This document shows, piece by piece, positions 1 through 11,176 of a stretch of DNA of 64,000 bases (position 1 is the first letter of the stretch; every line of letters starts with the position of its first letter). Both the position numbers and the translations under genes were made by a program. The notes below the pieces were generated by a model. It was not told the DNA's origin and ran no database searches. It was given only the letters and a program-made list of their open reading frames with translations. Source of the stretch: Ceratodon purpureus (taxonomy: Eukaryota > Streptophyta > Bryopsida > Pseudoditrichales > Ditrichaceae); contig CM026433.1 of assembly GCA_014871385.1 (NCBI GenBank), positions 8,993,433 through 9,057,432 of the forward strand, written 5' to 3'.

Positions 1-1821
1 AGTTCTACATATATCGTCAGCTTGATATGCGGATTCCTTCTGAGGAGGTACTTACCACAGATTTTTAGGTTCCATTATTTTGAAATCTTCGTTTTTTAGT
101 CTGAATTCATTTCGTTTTTTAGTCTGAGAGCTCTGAGGGTGAACACTTGTGTGCGAGGTTAAAGTTCTTGGAGTGTTTTTCTCTTTCTTTTTCTTGGATC
201 TCAGCGTGGACAGTCTTGAACTGGTTGTAGAGATGCTCGTATGGATCTGCTCAAAGTATACATATTTATGCGGACTGTAGCTTCATGGAGTGCGACTTTG
301 GTCCTTATGGAACCCTCCAGGTATGATCTACTTCATATTTTTGAAAGTTGATAACCAAGGAATATTGTATTAGTCAAACACCTACGCTGAAGGTCAGCCT
401 GTTTAATTCTAATAGTGGATCTGCTGAATTGCAGGACGTTATCAATTCTTATCTAAGTAAAGGCCAACGGATGGATGAGCCTCTATGCATTTTTTACACC
501 ATTGAAATGTTACATATGCTGGAAAGTCTGCACAAAGTTAATCTCATTCATGGGGACTTTAAGCCTGACAATTTGCTTATTCGCAGTAGCAGGTTCGGCT
601 TCATCCTTTCTTATCAATCCTCTTTGCATGATGAGACTTCATATTGCTCTCTGGAAGCGTCTTCGCCTAATCTGAGTTTTTAGTTCTGGAATTTGATTTC
701 GGGGTTTTTAATAACTTCTGGCAAGTTGCACGGACAGGGCTAACTGTTTGCATTTTCGGTATTCTGATTGTGCAGTGAGAATTTAGGAACTTGGTCGCCT
801 GATAAGCCAGGTTCCTGGAAGCAGCAGGTTGGGCTTCTTGGCAATGACATTTTTAATAGCTAGCCGGCTCTAGCATAAGATACTATTTGTGAACTGCGAT
901 ATCTACTATATATCCATTAAATCTTAAGTGTGTTCATTTTTATGCAGGGTGTATGTCTCATAGATTGGGGCCGCAGTATTGATATCTCTCTCTTCGCTGA
1001 TGGAACTGAATTTGTGGGCGACAGCAAGACTGATGGGTTCCGGTGCACAGAAATGATTGAGAAGAAACCCTGGACCTTTCAGGTACTTCATAAAACTGCA
1101 GCTGGTTCTTCTAATACGCTTCCTCAACATGGAGCTACACTGATTACACAACATTCTGGACCATGGGGATTTCAATAGGCTACACATTTATTTTTCATCT
1201 GCCACTTTTGAGCACCTCGGATAGTCCAGTATTGACGTTATTTTGGCAACGTATCTTGTCACCCACAGTATATTATATCATCAGTATGATATGGGTAGCC
1301 AATCGATGTCATTAATCTGATCCCTCTCTGTGGGTTTTCTGGCAGGTCGATACATATGGTTTATGTGGGGTTGCGCACTGTCTCCTGCATGGGAGCTATA
1401 TGGAGATTCAGAAATCCTCTAGTAATGGGACCTCCGAGGTCATTAACCGCCCTAAAGCGCCCTACAAAAGGTAAGATAGCGTCTTTTGACTTTCTGGATC
1501 GCACTATTTGCTGGGTGTATATCTTTACTTAACGCATGTCATTTGCCATAACTTCTATGATACACAGATGGGTTTCTTTTGTTCGTAATTTGGTTACTCG
1601 AAAGCAGTCTAAAATTCCAAAAACGATGCAGGTATTGGAACGTGAATCTGTGGCAGAATTTTTTTGAGACATTGCTGAACCTGAATACTAGCAAGAGCTA
1701 TGACACTTTGAGTAAGTTACGTAGGTCATTTGAGAACTATTTACGTAGTGATCCAGGGTTGACAAAGAAATTAAGAGAATTGCTGGTGAAGCAGAATACA
1801 ATGCTGCACTCACGTAAGTGA
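1..1821 (+). CDS. BUB1: BUB1 mitotic checkpoint kinase, C-terminal kinase domain (5' part outside window)
   Basis: Spliced exons read as the kinase domain of plant BUB1, the kinetochore kinase of the spindle checkpoint. Exons by GT-AG and phase: 1-47, 231-320, 435-592, 776-827, 948-1082, 1346-1470, 1632-1821. Visible in order: EFYIYRQLD, GPYGTLQ, the catalytic loop LIHGDFKPDN, the metal-binding IDWGRSID (DWG in place of DFG, as in other plant BUB1 proteins), the GTEFVGDSKTDGFRC stretch typical of BUB1, then VDTYGLCGVAHCLLHGSYM and a helical end finishing MLHSRK. The stop at 1819-1821 overlaps a donor-like CAC/GTAAGTG, so a further small exon cannot be excluded, although the protein ends where relatives end. 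The N-terminal TPR and GLEBS parts lie upstream of the window. All visible exons are open, with no sign of decay. The family is known to phosphorylate histone H2A; that role is inferred here from homology. Confidence 0.9.
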
Positions 1822-2934
1822 TTTTACGTCATGACTGTTCATCCAGGCTTCCTCGTTTGGGGATCTTACAACTTCTTTTTATTCTCTTGGTTAAAGTCCT
1901 CCTGTCTTCGAGCATAAGTGAAATGTAACATATTTAGACATCAAAATTCGCCTTGGCCATCCTTGAGGAATCTTATTAGTTTGCCGAAGCTTCTTGAATA
2001 TTCGCGTGATTAGAAGCCAGGCCTGCTTAAAGACGGGTTACTAATTTATTCTGTTCACCATGAACGAATTGAGAAGATCAGGGCAACTGTCTAAAAGAAG
2101 CTTGATACTCGCTACAGTTGCTTGACGGACACACTCGTGAACCAGTCACAATCAAAAATTGTTTCATTTCACGTTTGTATAATCTTTTGAATAATTTTTT
2201 ATATTTACTTGGGTACGGTAATTCAGAAGCTGTCCCTTATCTGTAGATGTATGTTTATATCCACAGGTAACTGTTGTTACTGAATAAGTCTCTAATTTTT
2301 AGATGAAAACTATTTGTTGAATACAGTCGGTTTGAGTCAATCAGTAGGTTTGTGAATTCTGCAGGTATTGCTGAAATTATTTGTATAAAAAATATCATTT
2401 TATCAGTATTTGTCAGCTGCAACATTGGAGCTAGTATTCATTCTTCCAAATCATGTTGCATTCTCCTTGTCTTTTACTGTGTCTTACATCAGGTTTTCAG
2501 TGCGCACATGATTTGCAACCTGCTCAGTCAGGTTGTTTGTCTGGAATGAGGACAAAATGGAGAAAGTACATTCGTTGACAGAGGGACTACCAAATAAAAT
2601 TTACAGTAGTTGGACATCAACTGCCAGTTACACCCCCAAGAAAAAGTGGGAACACAGTAGGGAAGTCACTATGATTCTTCTATGTCAATGTATGGTAGAT
2701 CCATGACAGTAGTGGATATTGTTGTTTCTGTCTCATTTGAGTTACCCTTCAGTTTTCTAGTCTCCATGTTGAATCTAATTTGTTTTTGATTGTGGCTAAA
2801 CTTCACCTCAGCGGCCTGCATCAAATTTGTCCTAGTCAAACCCAGACACTGTGATGATGTTCTGTATTTGCAGAGCATGTAACTTGCCCTTAAAAACTGT
2901 TTGGCGTGGTCCAGGCCCCAGGATGTAATTACTC
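1822..2934. other. BUB1 3' flank and spacer
   Basis: This stretch holds the probable BUB1 3' UTR and AT-rich spacer. No coding pattern, RNA gene or terminal repeat was recognised. It ends at the TTA target site (2935-2937) of the Harbinger element. Confidence 0.5.
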
Positions 2935-3132
2935 TTAGAGCATCCTCAGTAGGGCCAGGATGGCCCACGCCAACGGTAACTGGCGGGGGCGGTATTCCCT
3001 GGCGCGGTCCAACGGCCACGCTTTCCCTCCCGTTACCAGGCGGCTCCCTGCAACAGAGCTCCCGCTCTCGCCATTTTTTCTGTCTTTGGCGTGAGAAAGA
3101 GTCCTCCCGGTAGAGTGCTGACAGAGGCCACC

Positions 3133-5766
3133 ATGGCACATGTTGAGGCGGGAAAGGCAAAGAAGGGCCGAAATTTTAGTGCTGAGGAGGAGAGAAGCTT
3201 GTGTAGAAGTTTTCTTGCAATTTCGCAGGACCCTATTTGTGGTAATGGTCAACGCAATTCTGCGTTTTGGGAGCGTATCACTGCTCACTTCAATCAAAAC
3301 AAACCACGCACAAATCCTATGCGCCCTGCTAGGTCTCTAGAGACAAAATGGGGTCATATTAAGCACGACGTTGCAAAATTTTGTGGGGCATACAAGCAAG
3401 TGTTTGATATCAGAGAGTCTGGAACGTCGCTGGATGATGTTGTTGAGAAATCCTTGCAGTTTTACAGAGATCGACATCCCAAGCAGCAACCTTTTCTCTA
3501 CTTGCATTGTTGGCAGGTTCTAAAGGATGTGCCGAGGTGGTGGGATTCGCCCGTGGACGTGCAGAGGCGATCAGCTGCAGCGGAGACTGGAGCGAGGGCT
3601 GTAGCCATGGCGAAGCGCAAGTCCCCGCCCACAGTAGCGACGGGGGAGAACGGAGAAGCAACAGGGTCGGGCAGCGCCTCCGATGACGAGGTCGCGGTGG
3701 TGAGTCCGACCGGATTTCCAAGGAGGCCCAGTAGGCCACAGGGGTCGAAGGCGGCGAAGACCGACCTGCTGGCGCAGAAGAAAGGGGAGAAGATCCTGGC
3801 CGCACAGGCAAGAGCGACGGAGACGATTGCGGAAGCCAGTCTCCGCAAGGCGAACGCGCTGCAGGACCAGTGTGCGATGTCCCTTTTCACAATGCCGGAC
3901 CAAGACTCCATGACGGATGAGGCCAAAAAATATTTTGCCCTCCGTCGCCAGGAGGAGATTCACCGCCTGGAGCGGCGGATGCAAGCCGAGAAGCGGCGCG
4001 CGGAGATGGAGGAGCTTGAGCACGCGAAGCTCCTCAAGGAGCGCAACCTTGAGAAGGCCGCAACGAAGACCACTGCCGCTGCAACCCCCGCCGCTGCAGC
4101 ATCCCCTGCTCCTGTGGTGACCGCCGCTCCGCCCTCGGCACCCTCTCCCACCGTCCCGAACTCTGCCGCTGCCGAACCAGGTGAGATTTTTGTGCACCTT
4201 TTTTTTTGCGTATTGGAGCTTACAAGCTCCTTTGGTTTTTTTGTTTTCATTCATCTCAGCCGAATCATGTCGTTTTAGGAGCTCAGAAGCTCCGTTGTAT
4301 TTTTTGGTTTCATTTCTCTCTGCCGAATCAGGTCGGAGCTGGAGCTGAGAAGCTCCGTTTTTTTTTTTTTTTTTTTGAATCTCTGCCGAATGAGGTCGGA
4401 GCTCGAGCTGAGAAGCTCCGTTGGTTTTTTTTGTTCTGAATCTCTGCCGCATGAGGTCGGAGCTGGAGCTGAGAAGCTCCGTTTTTTTTTTTTTTTTTTG
4501 AATCTCTGCCGCATGAGGTCGGAGCTGGAGCTGAGAAGCTCCGTTTTTTTTTTTTTTTTTTTGAATCTCTGCCGCATGAGGTCGGAGCTGAAGCTGAGAA
4601 GCTCCGTTTTTTTTTTTTTTTTTTGAATCTCTGCCGCATGAGGTCGGAGCTGGAGCTGAGAAGCTCCGTTTTTTTTTTTTTTTTTTTGAATCTCTGCCGA
4701 ATGAGGTCGGAGCTGGAGCTCAGAAGCTCCGTTATTTTTTTTTTCTTTTGAATCTGTATCGAATGAGGTCGGAGCTGGAGCTGAGAAGCTCCGTTTTTTT
4801 TTTTTTCCTTTTGAATCTCTTCCGCATGAGGTCGGAGCTGGAGCTCAGAAGCTCCGTTTTTTTTCTTTTTTTTTTGTTTTGGATCCATTTTGAATCAAGG
4901 TAGGTGCTGGAGCTGAGAAGCTCCTTTGTTTTTCTTTTGTTTTCAATTTCCATTTCGAATGAGGTAGGTGCTGGAGCTTAGAAGCTCCTTTGTTTTTTTT
5001 TGGTTTTCAATTTCCATTTTCAATTAGGATGCTGCTGGAGCTCAGAAGCTCCACCGTTTTTACTTCGATGTTTCTGTCTGTAAGCCGCTGAAGCTTACAG
5101 CTCCATGTCGATGTGTCTGTGTTCTTTCTTTTTTTTTTTTTTTTTTTTTCAGTTCGATCAAAGCTGCGCCTTCTGATCGAACACCTTGCCTTGACATACA
5201 GTTGCTGTAACTGAACTTGAGGTCATCTCTCTTGGCGTCCGTGAGATTGCGATTCGGTAGCCTGTCGCCACAATGCGCTTCTAACTCTGCTTGTATGCTC
5301 ATTAATTCCCCCTTCTGTCGATGTTGTTTCTTCATTCTATTTCATTTTTTTTATTTTTTTTTCAGAAGTTTACATCTTTGTTTTGTATTCAATGTATTTT
5401 AACCGCTGAATCTGTTCCTCTATACTCCAAGTTCGGTCTTATTTTCATTTGGTATCCTTTCTCAGCTGCGTCTGTCCTTTTTTTCTTTTGGTCTTGTTTT
5501 GGTTTTTATTTCTTTATAAACTGTTTGGGCTCCATGTTCACTTCGTTTTTCCAATTTGCACCTGCGGCCTGTTCTCAGAGGTCGCTGCTGTGCATGTCAA
5601 TCCCATTTTATTTTTTTTATTTGCTGAATTCAAACTGCTCTTTCCTGCAGAGGATGGAGAAAACTCGGAATGGGAGGACACAGACTGTGTTGCAGACACC
5701 CCAGTGGAAGCCGGAGAGTCACAGGGTGATCCAACTTTCGGAGGGAGCGATTCCTTAGGGCCTTAG
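3133..5766 (+). CDS. Harbinger Myb/SANT-like DNA-binding protein (transposon ORF1)
   Basis: Two exons, 3133-4180 and 5651-5766, joined across a GT-AG intron (phase 1), give 387 residues. The start sits in a strong context (GCCACCATGG); an upstream in-frame ATG at 3091 is less likely. Residues about 12-130 (RNFSAEEERSLCRSFLAI, then a three-helix stretch with RSLETKWGHIKHDVAKFCGAY and LHCWQVLKDVPRWW) match the Myb/SANT-like domain and the NAM-associated block found in plant Harbinger ORF1 and its host-derived relatives. A charged coiled-coil follows (about 215-320), then an Ala/Pro-rich linker and a short acidic second exon. In this family the protein binds the transposon ends and brings the nuclease into the nucleus. 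The 1.47 kb intron contains a minisatellite. Confidence 0.85.
4212..5058 (+). repeat. Minisatellite (about 14 units of 55-65 bp) inside the ORF1 intron
   Basis: Each unit has a run of 10-18 T, a GAATCTCTGCCGCATGAGGT-like core and a short hairpin (GGAGCTGGAGCTGAGAAGCTCC-type, arms GGAGCT/AGCTCC). The central units (4320-4860) are nearly identical; those at both edges are diverged, with T-tracts broken by other bases. The ORFs crossing it on the minus strand are low-complexity artefacts of the repeat. Confidence 0.9.
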
Positions 5767-6000
5767 GCTTTGTAGTTCCCAATCAGGTTAGGAATTTCAG
5801 AGGTCCTTTTAATTCAGAAATGTCCCATCCTCAGTATATGTGTAGCCCAGGAAATTCATTTGGACAAGGAAACACTGGTTATGGTGGACATAGGGCAGCT
5901 GTAAGCCCACTGCAAGGAGGCTTTACTGAAAATCAAATGCATCATTACAGAAATGCTGGGCCAGGTTTTAACCTGAATGCTCAGTTCTATTGACAATAAA
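5767..6000 (+). other. Coding-like tail after the ORF1 stop, in another frame, plus poly(A) signal
   Basis: From about 5745 to the TGA at 5991-5993 a frame different from the annotated second exon is open. It reads as a Gly/Asn/Gln/Pro-rich tail (VPNQVRNFRGPFNSEMSHPQ, then GNSFGQGNTGYGGH and so on to NLNAQFY), much more protein-like than chance. It may be an alternative last-exon frame, or the true C-terminus separated by a small frameshift. AATAAA at 5995-6000 is a plausible poly(A) signal for this gene. Confidence 0.5.
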
Positions 6001-6022
6001 GCTATTTGCCCTCCTTATCAGT

Positions 6023-7327
6023 TTAAAGCTGCATCCCTCCCTTCCGTCTCCACAAGTGTTCCATAAGATCATTGCGTAGAGCGAAGTGTGCTTCAACATT
6101 CTCCAAGTCCTTGGTGCCGTCCTGCAACTCTCGGAATGATAAAGGATGCCTCACCCGCTCCACCGGAAGTCCCCAATCTGCAAATGCCTCTAGTGAGAGG
6201 CCCTGCTCATCTTCTATAATCATATTGTGCATGATTATGCAGGCAATCATGATGTCCTCAATAGTGGCAAGATCCCATTGGCGAACGGGATTCTTGACAA
6301 TCTCAAACCTTGCCTGCAAAACTCCAAATGCACGTTCCACATCCTTGCGGGCACCTTCTTGGCACTTAGTGTAGTGCTCTTTCATCTCCCCAATGGGCTC
6401 ATGAATTGGCTGCACAAAGCATGCCCACGCTGGGTAAATACCGTCTGCAAGAAGGTAGAATCGAGGATAGACGTGTCCATTCACCTGGAAGCTGAGATCA
6501 CGGCCTTCTCCTCGCAAGATGTTGGAAACAAGAGGTGATCTATCCAACACATTAATGTCGTTATTCCCACCGGGAAGCCCGAAAAATGCGTGCCAGATCC
6601 ATAAACTCTGATCTGCTACGGCCTCCAGGATAATAGAGCGGTTCTTGTCCTTGTCCTGATATTGCCCTTGCCAAGCAACCGGATAGTTCTTCCATGTCCA
6701 ATGCATACAGTCAAGACTACCAAACATACCAGGAAAACCTCGTGCCTCATTGATAGCCATCTGGCGCTCAAAATCCTGACGTGTGGGCTGCCTGAGATAG
6801 GTAGACTCAAAACATCCCCTCACTGCCTTCACAAACCGCTTCATACACTCAGAGGCTGTAGACTCCCCCAGTCTACAATACTCATCGCATGCATCTGCAG
6901 GCAATCCATACCCAAGCATCCTATTCGCCGCAGTGCATTTCTGCAACGTGCTCAAGCCCACTCTACCAACCGCATCTTTACCTTGGACAAACCATGGATC
7001 AAAGTGTGCCACAGCATCCATAATGCACACAAACAATTCACGCCTCATTCTATAACGCCTACGGAATTTAACTGGACCATAGGTAGGATTCTCTGCAAAG
7101 TAATCCTGGTACAGGAGATGATGGTATGCTTCCCTGTCACGGAAGATGCTCCTCCTCCCAATTGTACTACCACCAGGCTTCCTTCTCACTTGTGCCACAC
7201 CTTCCACCTCCTCCATAACTGCTCCAACCATAGCTGAAAAAAATCCCTCCTCGTACTCCTCTTCATCTTCATCACTCTCTAATGCCCTCTCAATGGACGC
7301 CTGAACCTCCTTCCTCCATGCCTCCAT
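6023..7327 (-). CDS. PIF/Harbinger DDE transposase (DDE_Tnp_4 type nuclease)
   Basis: An intronless frame of 434 residues. The N-terminal third has an acidic stretch (DEDEEEYEEG, 20-28) and helices (RDREAYHHLLYQDYF, RMRRELFVCIMDAV) that match the helix-turn-helix region of plant Harbinger nucleases. The catalytic core shows SLDCMHW with D206, GNNDINVLDRS with D257, YLLADGIYP with D295 and KDVERAFGVLQARF with E331, so the DDE residues are present. It ends with IMIACIIMHNMIIED, typical of the family. The length matches functional relatives and there are no internal stops. It lies 3' to 3' with the Myb-like gene, its expected partner. Confidence 0.93.
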   Translation of the reverse strand: MEAWRKEVQASIERALESDEDEEEYEEGFFSAMVGAVMEEVEGVAQVRRKPGGSTIGRRSIFRDREAYHHLLYQDYFAENPTYGPVKFRRRYRMRRELFVCIMDAVAHFDPWFVQGKDAVGRVGLSTLQKCTAANRMLGYGLPADACDEYCRLGESTASECMKRFVKAVRGCFESTYLRQPTRQDFERQMAINEARGFPGMFGSLDCMHWTWKNYPVAWQGQYQDKDKNRSIILEAVADQSLWIWHAFFGLPGGNNDINVLDRSPLVSNILRGEGRDLSFQVNGHVYPRFYLLADGIYPAWACFVQPIHEPIGEMKEHYTKCQEGARKDVERAFGVLQARFEIVKNPVRQWDLATIEDIMIACIIMHNMIIEDEQGLSLEAFADWGLPVERVRHPLSFRELQDGTKDLENVEAHFALRNDLMEHLWRRKGGMQL

Positions 7328-7674
7328 CTCTACTACAATGAGAGATGAAACAATTACAAGAGAAGGGACTAAACTATGACAGGAGAAAACAATAACAGAC
7401 AGGAGAAAACAAGAACAGAGAGAGCTGCAGCTTCGAAGCCGGCCCCCTCACGTCGACCCTCAGCCCCGAGCCCTAGAACCTGCCAGCGTGTCAGGCCTCG
7501 TGGCTCACCCTGGCCAAGTGGCTGCCCTTGTGGCAGGGCGAAGGCGCTCCCCGGGGCGGGTACCGGGAGTCCCACTGGACCCCTCGCCCGGCACTCACGC
7601 CCGCTCCTTCGCGGGGCTCCCTGCAAAAGCCCCTGCCGGGAGCGTATGGCGGGCCCCGACTGAGGATGCTCTTA

Positions 7675-10284
7675 ACTTACTTGCAGTAACATGCTGAAGA
7701 AGTGATTTGAAAGTAGGTCAGCAATGTGGTTCTAGCATGGAGTTGTAAGGCACTCCACACTATTCCTGTTAATTTAAGCCATGCTGCATACTTGCAAGAA
7801 TGGTTTCCTTTGAAAGAAAAATACCCACATGTGGAACTTTGAGTGAAAAACTCATAGTTGTTTTCTCATTTACAAATGGACTTATTATAAAAATAATTAT
7901 GAAATATTAAAATAAATCCTTGTAGACCCCAATAGTTATTGGCAAACTAGTGATTTGTTGTACACTTCATCCACCAATCACCTAACATCATACTAGTAAT
8001 ATTCAACTCCATAACCGAGAGTGAGGATAATTGGATTTGGAACTTTACTAGTCTGCTTTACCTTATGCCTTCGTACTACTGCAGCTTGTTACACAGTGTC
8101 CTATCAATTCAAGGAAAGCATCAAGCTTGTAACTGTTTACACTTACAATAGTACTGTCATCCAACCTATGTGTAGTAGTGTACATTGTCACAAGATTTTC
8201 CATCGGGGAAAAAGTTTGCAGAGTAACAGATGCTTGTAAATTGTACTGGATGGGTACAATATACATATTTCAAATACAAGTTATTTTCTGCCTCATAGTA
8301 ATTGCATCTGTACAGCACACCGTACCTTGTACTATTCCCTGTAAGATGGCTACATCGAAATTTCAAAAATATATTACAACTTTGAAATTCTAACCTATGA
8401 AATTGCTCCTTCGTGCTCACAGACCGTGCACACTGCACAGAATCTTTAAGTTTCACCCTCTAGAATCATGACTCATGCCTCTAGAAAGCTATGTAGTTGA
8501 CTTCGTTTTCACAAAAGCAAACAGTCTATGTAGAGTGTAAAATATGCTACCATATGTAGTTGACTTTCATTGCATAAAACAAAAACACTTCATAAGTTCA
8601 TGTATGTTCCACATATGAGCGTCATACAATAAATCAAAGACCAATTGATGGACCACATACTCTGTAAGGTAGGAGGTTCAAAACCTGTCCATCTAAGCAG
8701 AAGGAAGCATCTGTAGGGTTGTAGGTGCAGCCAAATGTGCTGAAATTTTTTGAGCAAAGGCAGAGATAAGAAAGCAAACTCTGTCTATTTTTTCAGAATT
8801 TTCTGAGTCAAATCACATGAGATAATCAATTTCAAAGGGAAAAGGTTGTAGGTCACCAATTGCACTCATAGGCACAGTTAAAACGAAGTTAAAGGAATTA
8901 AACACAACACTTCAAAAAGTAAATGAATATGATCCTTTTAATGTTTCAGACAGACCTAATTATGTTTCAGGAAGTTCTAATTAATCACACTTGACGACTT
9001 CTGGCACTGCGAAATTAGGTCTGGACAGGATGATGGCGCCTCACAGACGGCCACGATGCGATCTCAAACCCCCGTAGGGCGACTACCACCGCACGATTGG
9101 AGCGCTACAGGGCGCCCTACCCCGGACCGCTACTTTGCGGAGCAGAGCGGATCCTAATAGGTAGTCCTAATTATGTTTCACTAAGTCCTAATTATGTTCA
9201 TCCTAGTGCGTATTATGAACACTTCCATTTCGTGAAAAGAAGCTCAAATACTCACATTGGCTGCCTTCAAAAATGATTACTAAGTTGCAATTTAGAAGGT
9301 ACAATTTATGGCCCTCTTATAGGCTCAATTCTAAATGGCCCTACAACATTTGAGCCTCCTACCTTAAAACAAGAACTAAAATTGGACACAAGGGTCTCTG
9401 CACCTCCCAACATACCAATTAGCACTTCAAATGGTAAAAAAGTCCCTGGATTTAGCAGATTTTTCCAACAACAATTCTTAAAATTAAAAAAAAAATTAAA
9501 ATTTAAGAAGACAAAAAATAAAATGAAAATAAATTAGTTTTTGTTATTTCTGAGTCATTTAAGGTCATTTTTACTGACTTTTTTTGTTGAAAAGAGAAAA
9601 TTAAGAAACTCGGTAACTTTTGGGAGTCAAACCTTACTTTTTTTCTAGGAAAAACAATTTTTAAAAATCATTCACAAAGTGGCAAACCTGCTATGGTGTT
9701 ATGGTACTTCAACGGTTTTACCATTTGAAGTTTGTTGAGTTGGGTGCAGAGGCCATACGGGCGCTACACTGCATAATTTCCCTCCTCCAATGTATCCCGT
9801 GTCAAAACAAGGCAACAATGGGGATCAGCTGGAACAAGTGTGTAGCACTAATCTCAATAGTAAATGCAGCTTTGGCCAGGACATGAAAGCTGGGATAATC
9901 TGAGACATGAATACCTCAGATTACATTCAAGCCTGGACATGATAAAATTGAGAGGTGATGCAGTTGCATTGAGAGGTAAGCTAAGCACTTTGCTAATGTC
10001 ATCCTGAAACTATTCAGACTTTCAAAAATTGCTCTAAAAGCAGAGGTCATGTGTTGATGTGGCTAAACATTCTGCTGTGTTTTAGACTCTCAGAGAACCT
10101 GAAATTCAACACTTCTCTCAAGGTTGATCTCTGCATGTAAGGCACAGCAGACTATTTCCATCAGGAAACTGTGCCAGCCTCCTATAAATGCACCTGTCCT
10201 CAACACCTTAGTTCCCTGTCCAGCCTCCAACACCTTCAACTAGAAATACTTTTATTCCGATAACTCAAGTTATCTACATTATTT
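7675..10284. other. Intergenic AT-rich DNA, no gene recognised
   Basis: Short ORFs here have no coding character. The only compositional break is the GC-rich patch at 9000-9165. Confidence 0.5.
9000..9165. repeat. GC-rich island of unknown origin with internal hairpin
   Basis: About 165 bp of GC-rich sequence in a very AT-rich setting. It contains an inverted GTAGGGCG...CGCCCTAC pair (about 9076-9120) and a GCGG-rich stretch ending AGAGCGGATCC. No reading frame, tRNA fold or terminal repeats were found. It may be a fragment of a GC-rich MITE. Confidence 0.3.
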
Positions 10285-10610
10285 ATGGACCAGCTATTAA
10301 CAAGGTGATAATTTCAGGCATAGAAATTTAGTTTTCATGAAGAATACCAATTTTTACATCCTTGTTTATTTCCCAACATTAAAATTTGTAGAAATCTTGA
10401 AAGTAATTATTTTTTGATGGCCATCATAATCTCTAAAATTCCTTGACGGTTTCTCACCAAGACACTTCAAAACTACCATTTCTAATGCCTATTGAATGCC
10501 CTCTTTTGTGAATTTGCAACTACAAATGATGCGAGAAAGACCATACTTTAAGTATTGCTTCATCTGTAAGTTCATGGTTTCAAAAAAGGTATCTTAAGGT
10601 TGCTTGGCAT
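10285..10610. mobile_element. Diverged copy of the AGGTA-type MITE family (see 30669-30951)
   Basis: The stretch from ATTAACAAGGTGATAATTT through TTCATGAAGAAT and TTCCCAACATTAAAATTTGT aligns by eye with the middle of the element at 30669-30951, in the same orientation. The ends are too decayed to place. Confidence 0.35.
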
Positions 10611-11176
10611 TCTAGTCCCGCTTTCCTTGACATTGAGTACAGTTTAAAATAACAAATTGTAAGAATAAAAATAAATTATTAAATAAAAATAAAAATCCAA
10701 ACAACTGTAAAGACTTCATTGAAATATTCATTCTAAGGTGACCTCATCTTCAATTTCTTAGCATGTTTTGACTCCAAAATAAATGTCAAGCCTTTAACAC
10801 GTGTTATCATGGAGTGTCAAGCTCTGGCTGTAGGCTTCTCAAATAATGCTCCACTATCCTCCCAAATCTCACTCGCCATTTGGGATGCATTAATTAATTA
10901 ACGAGGGGGCTGGAGTTGGGGGGGGGGTACGTGGGGAGTGGGGAGGGGGTCCACGTGGCAAGAGGAAGCCGAAGCCTAATATCAGGGAGAATATCAGGCA
11001 AGAGCGCTTCTGCAATCGCCGAAGCTGCGTTGCGGCTGGACATTGGGAACCGTCTGGCGCCATTCTCAGATTCGCAACCTCCTCTGCATAGTTTCTACGT
11101 GCTGCCTGCATCCCAATACCTCCTCAAGTTTTACAACGGTCTCTCAAGCTCAAACTTTACCTAAGAAATTTACACG

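Larger units (their letters stand above)
2938..7671. mobile_element. Complete PIF/Harbinger DNA transposon, 4.7 kb
   Basis: Both ends carry the 13 bp inverted repeat GAGCATCCTCAGT (2938-2950 and, reversed, 7659-7671), followed by a looser GGGCC-rich extension. TTA is duplicated at 2935-2937 and 7672-7674, the 3 bp target duplication expected of PIF/Harbinger. Inside are two convergent genes: a Myb/SANT-like protein on the plus strand and a DDE transposase on the minus strand, about 30 bp apart at their 3' ends, which is the standard two-gene plan of autonomous members. Both genes are open. The GC-rich ends (2950-3130 and 7380-7660) contrast with the AT-rich host DNA. It could be autonomous, unless the double 3' end of the first gene (5767-5993) reflects damage. 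Confidence 0.93.

Noticed and set aside
4275-4953. Long minus-strand ORFs across the minisatellite
   Set aside because: They consist of Lys runs from A-tracts plus the repeat unit and appear in several frames; they reflect the repeat, not a gene.
8640-8700. Sequence GGAGGTTCAAAACC resembling a tRNA T-loop (B box)
   Set aside because: No cloverleaf, A box or acceptor stem could be built around it, and no SINE-like ends were seen.
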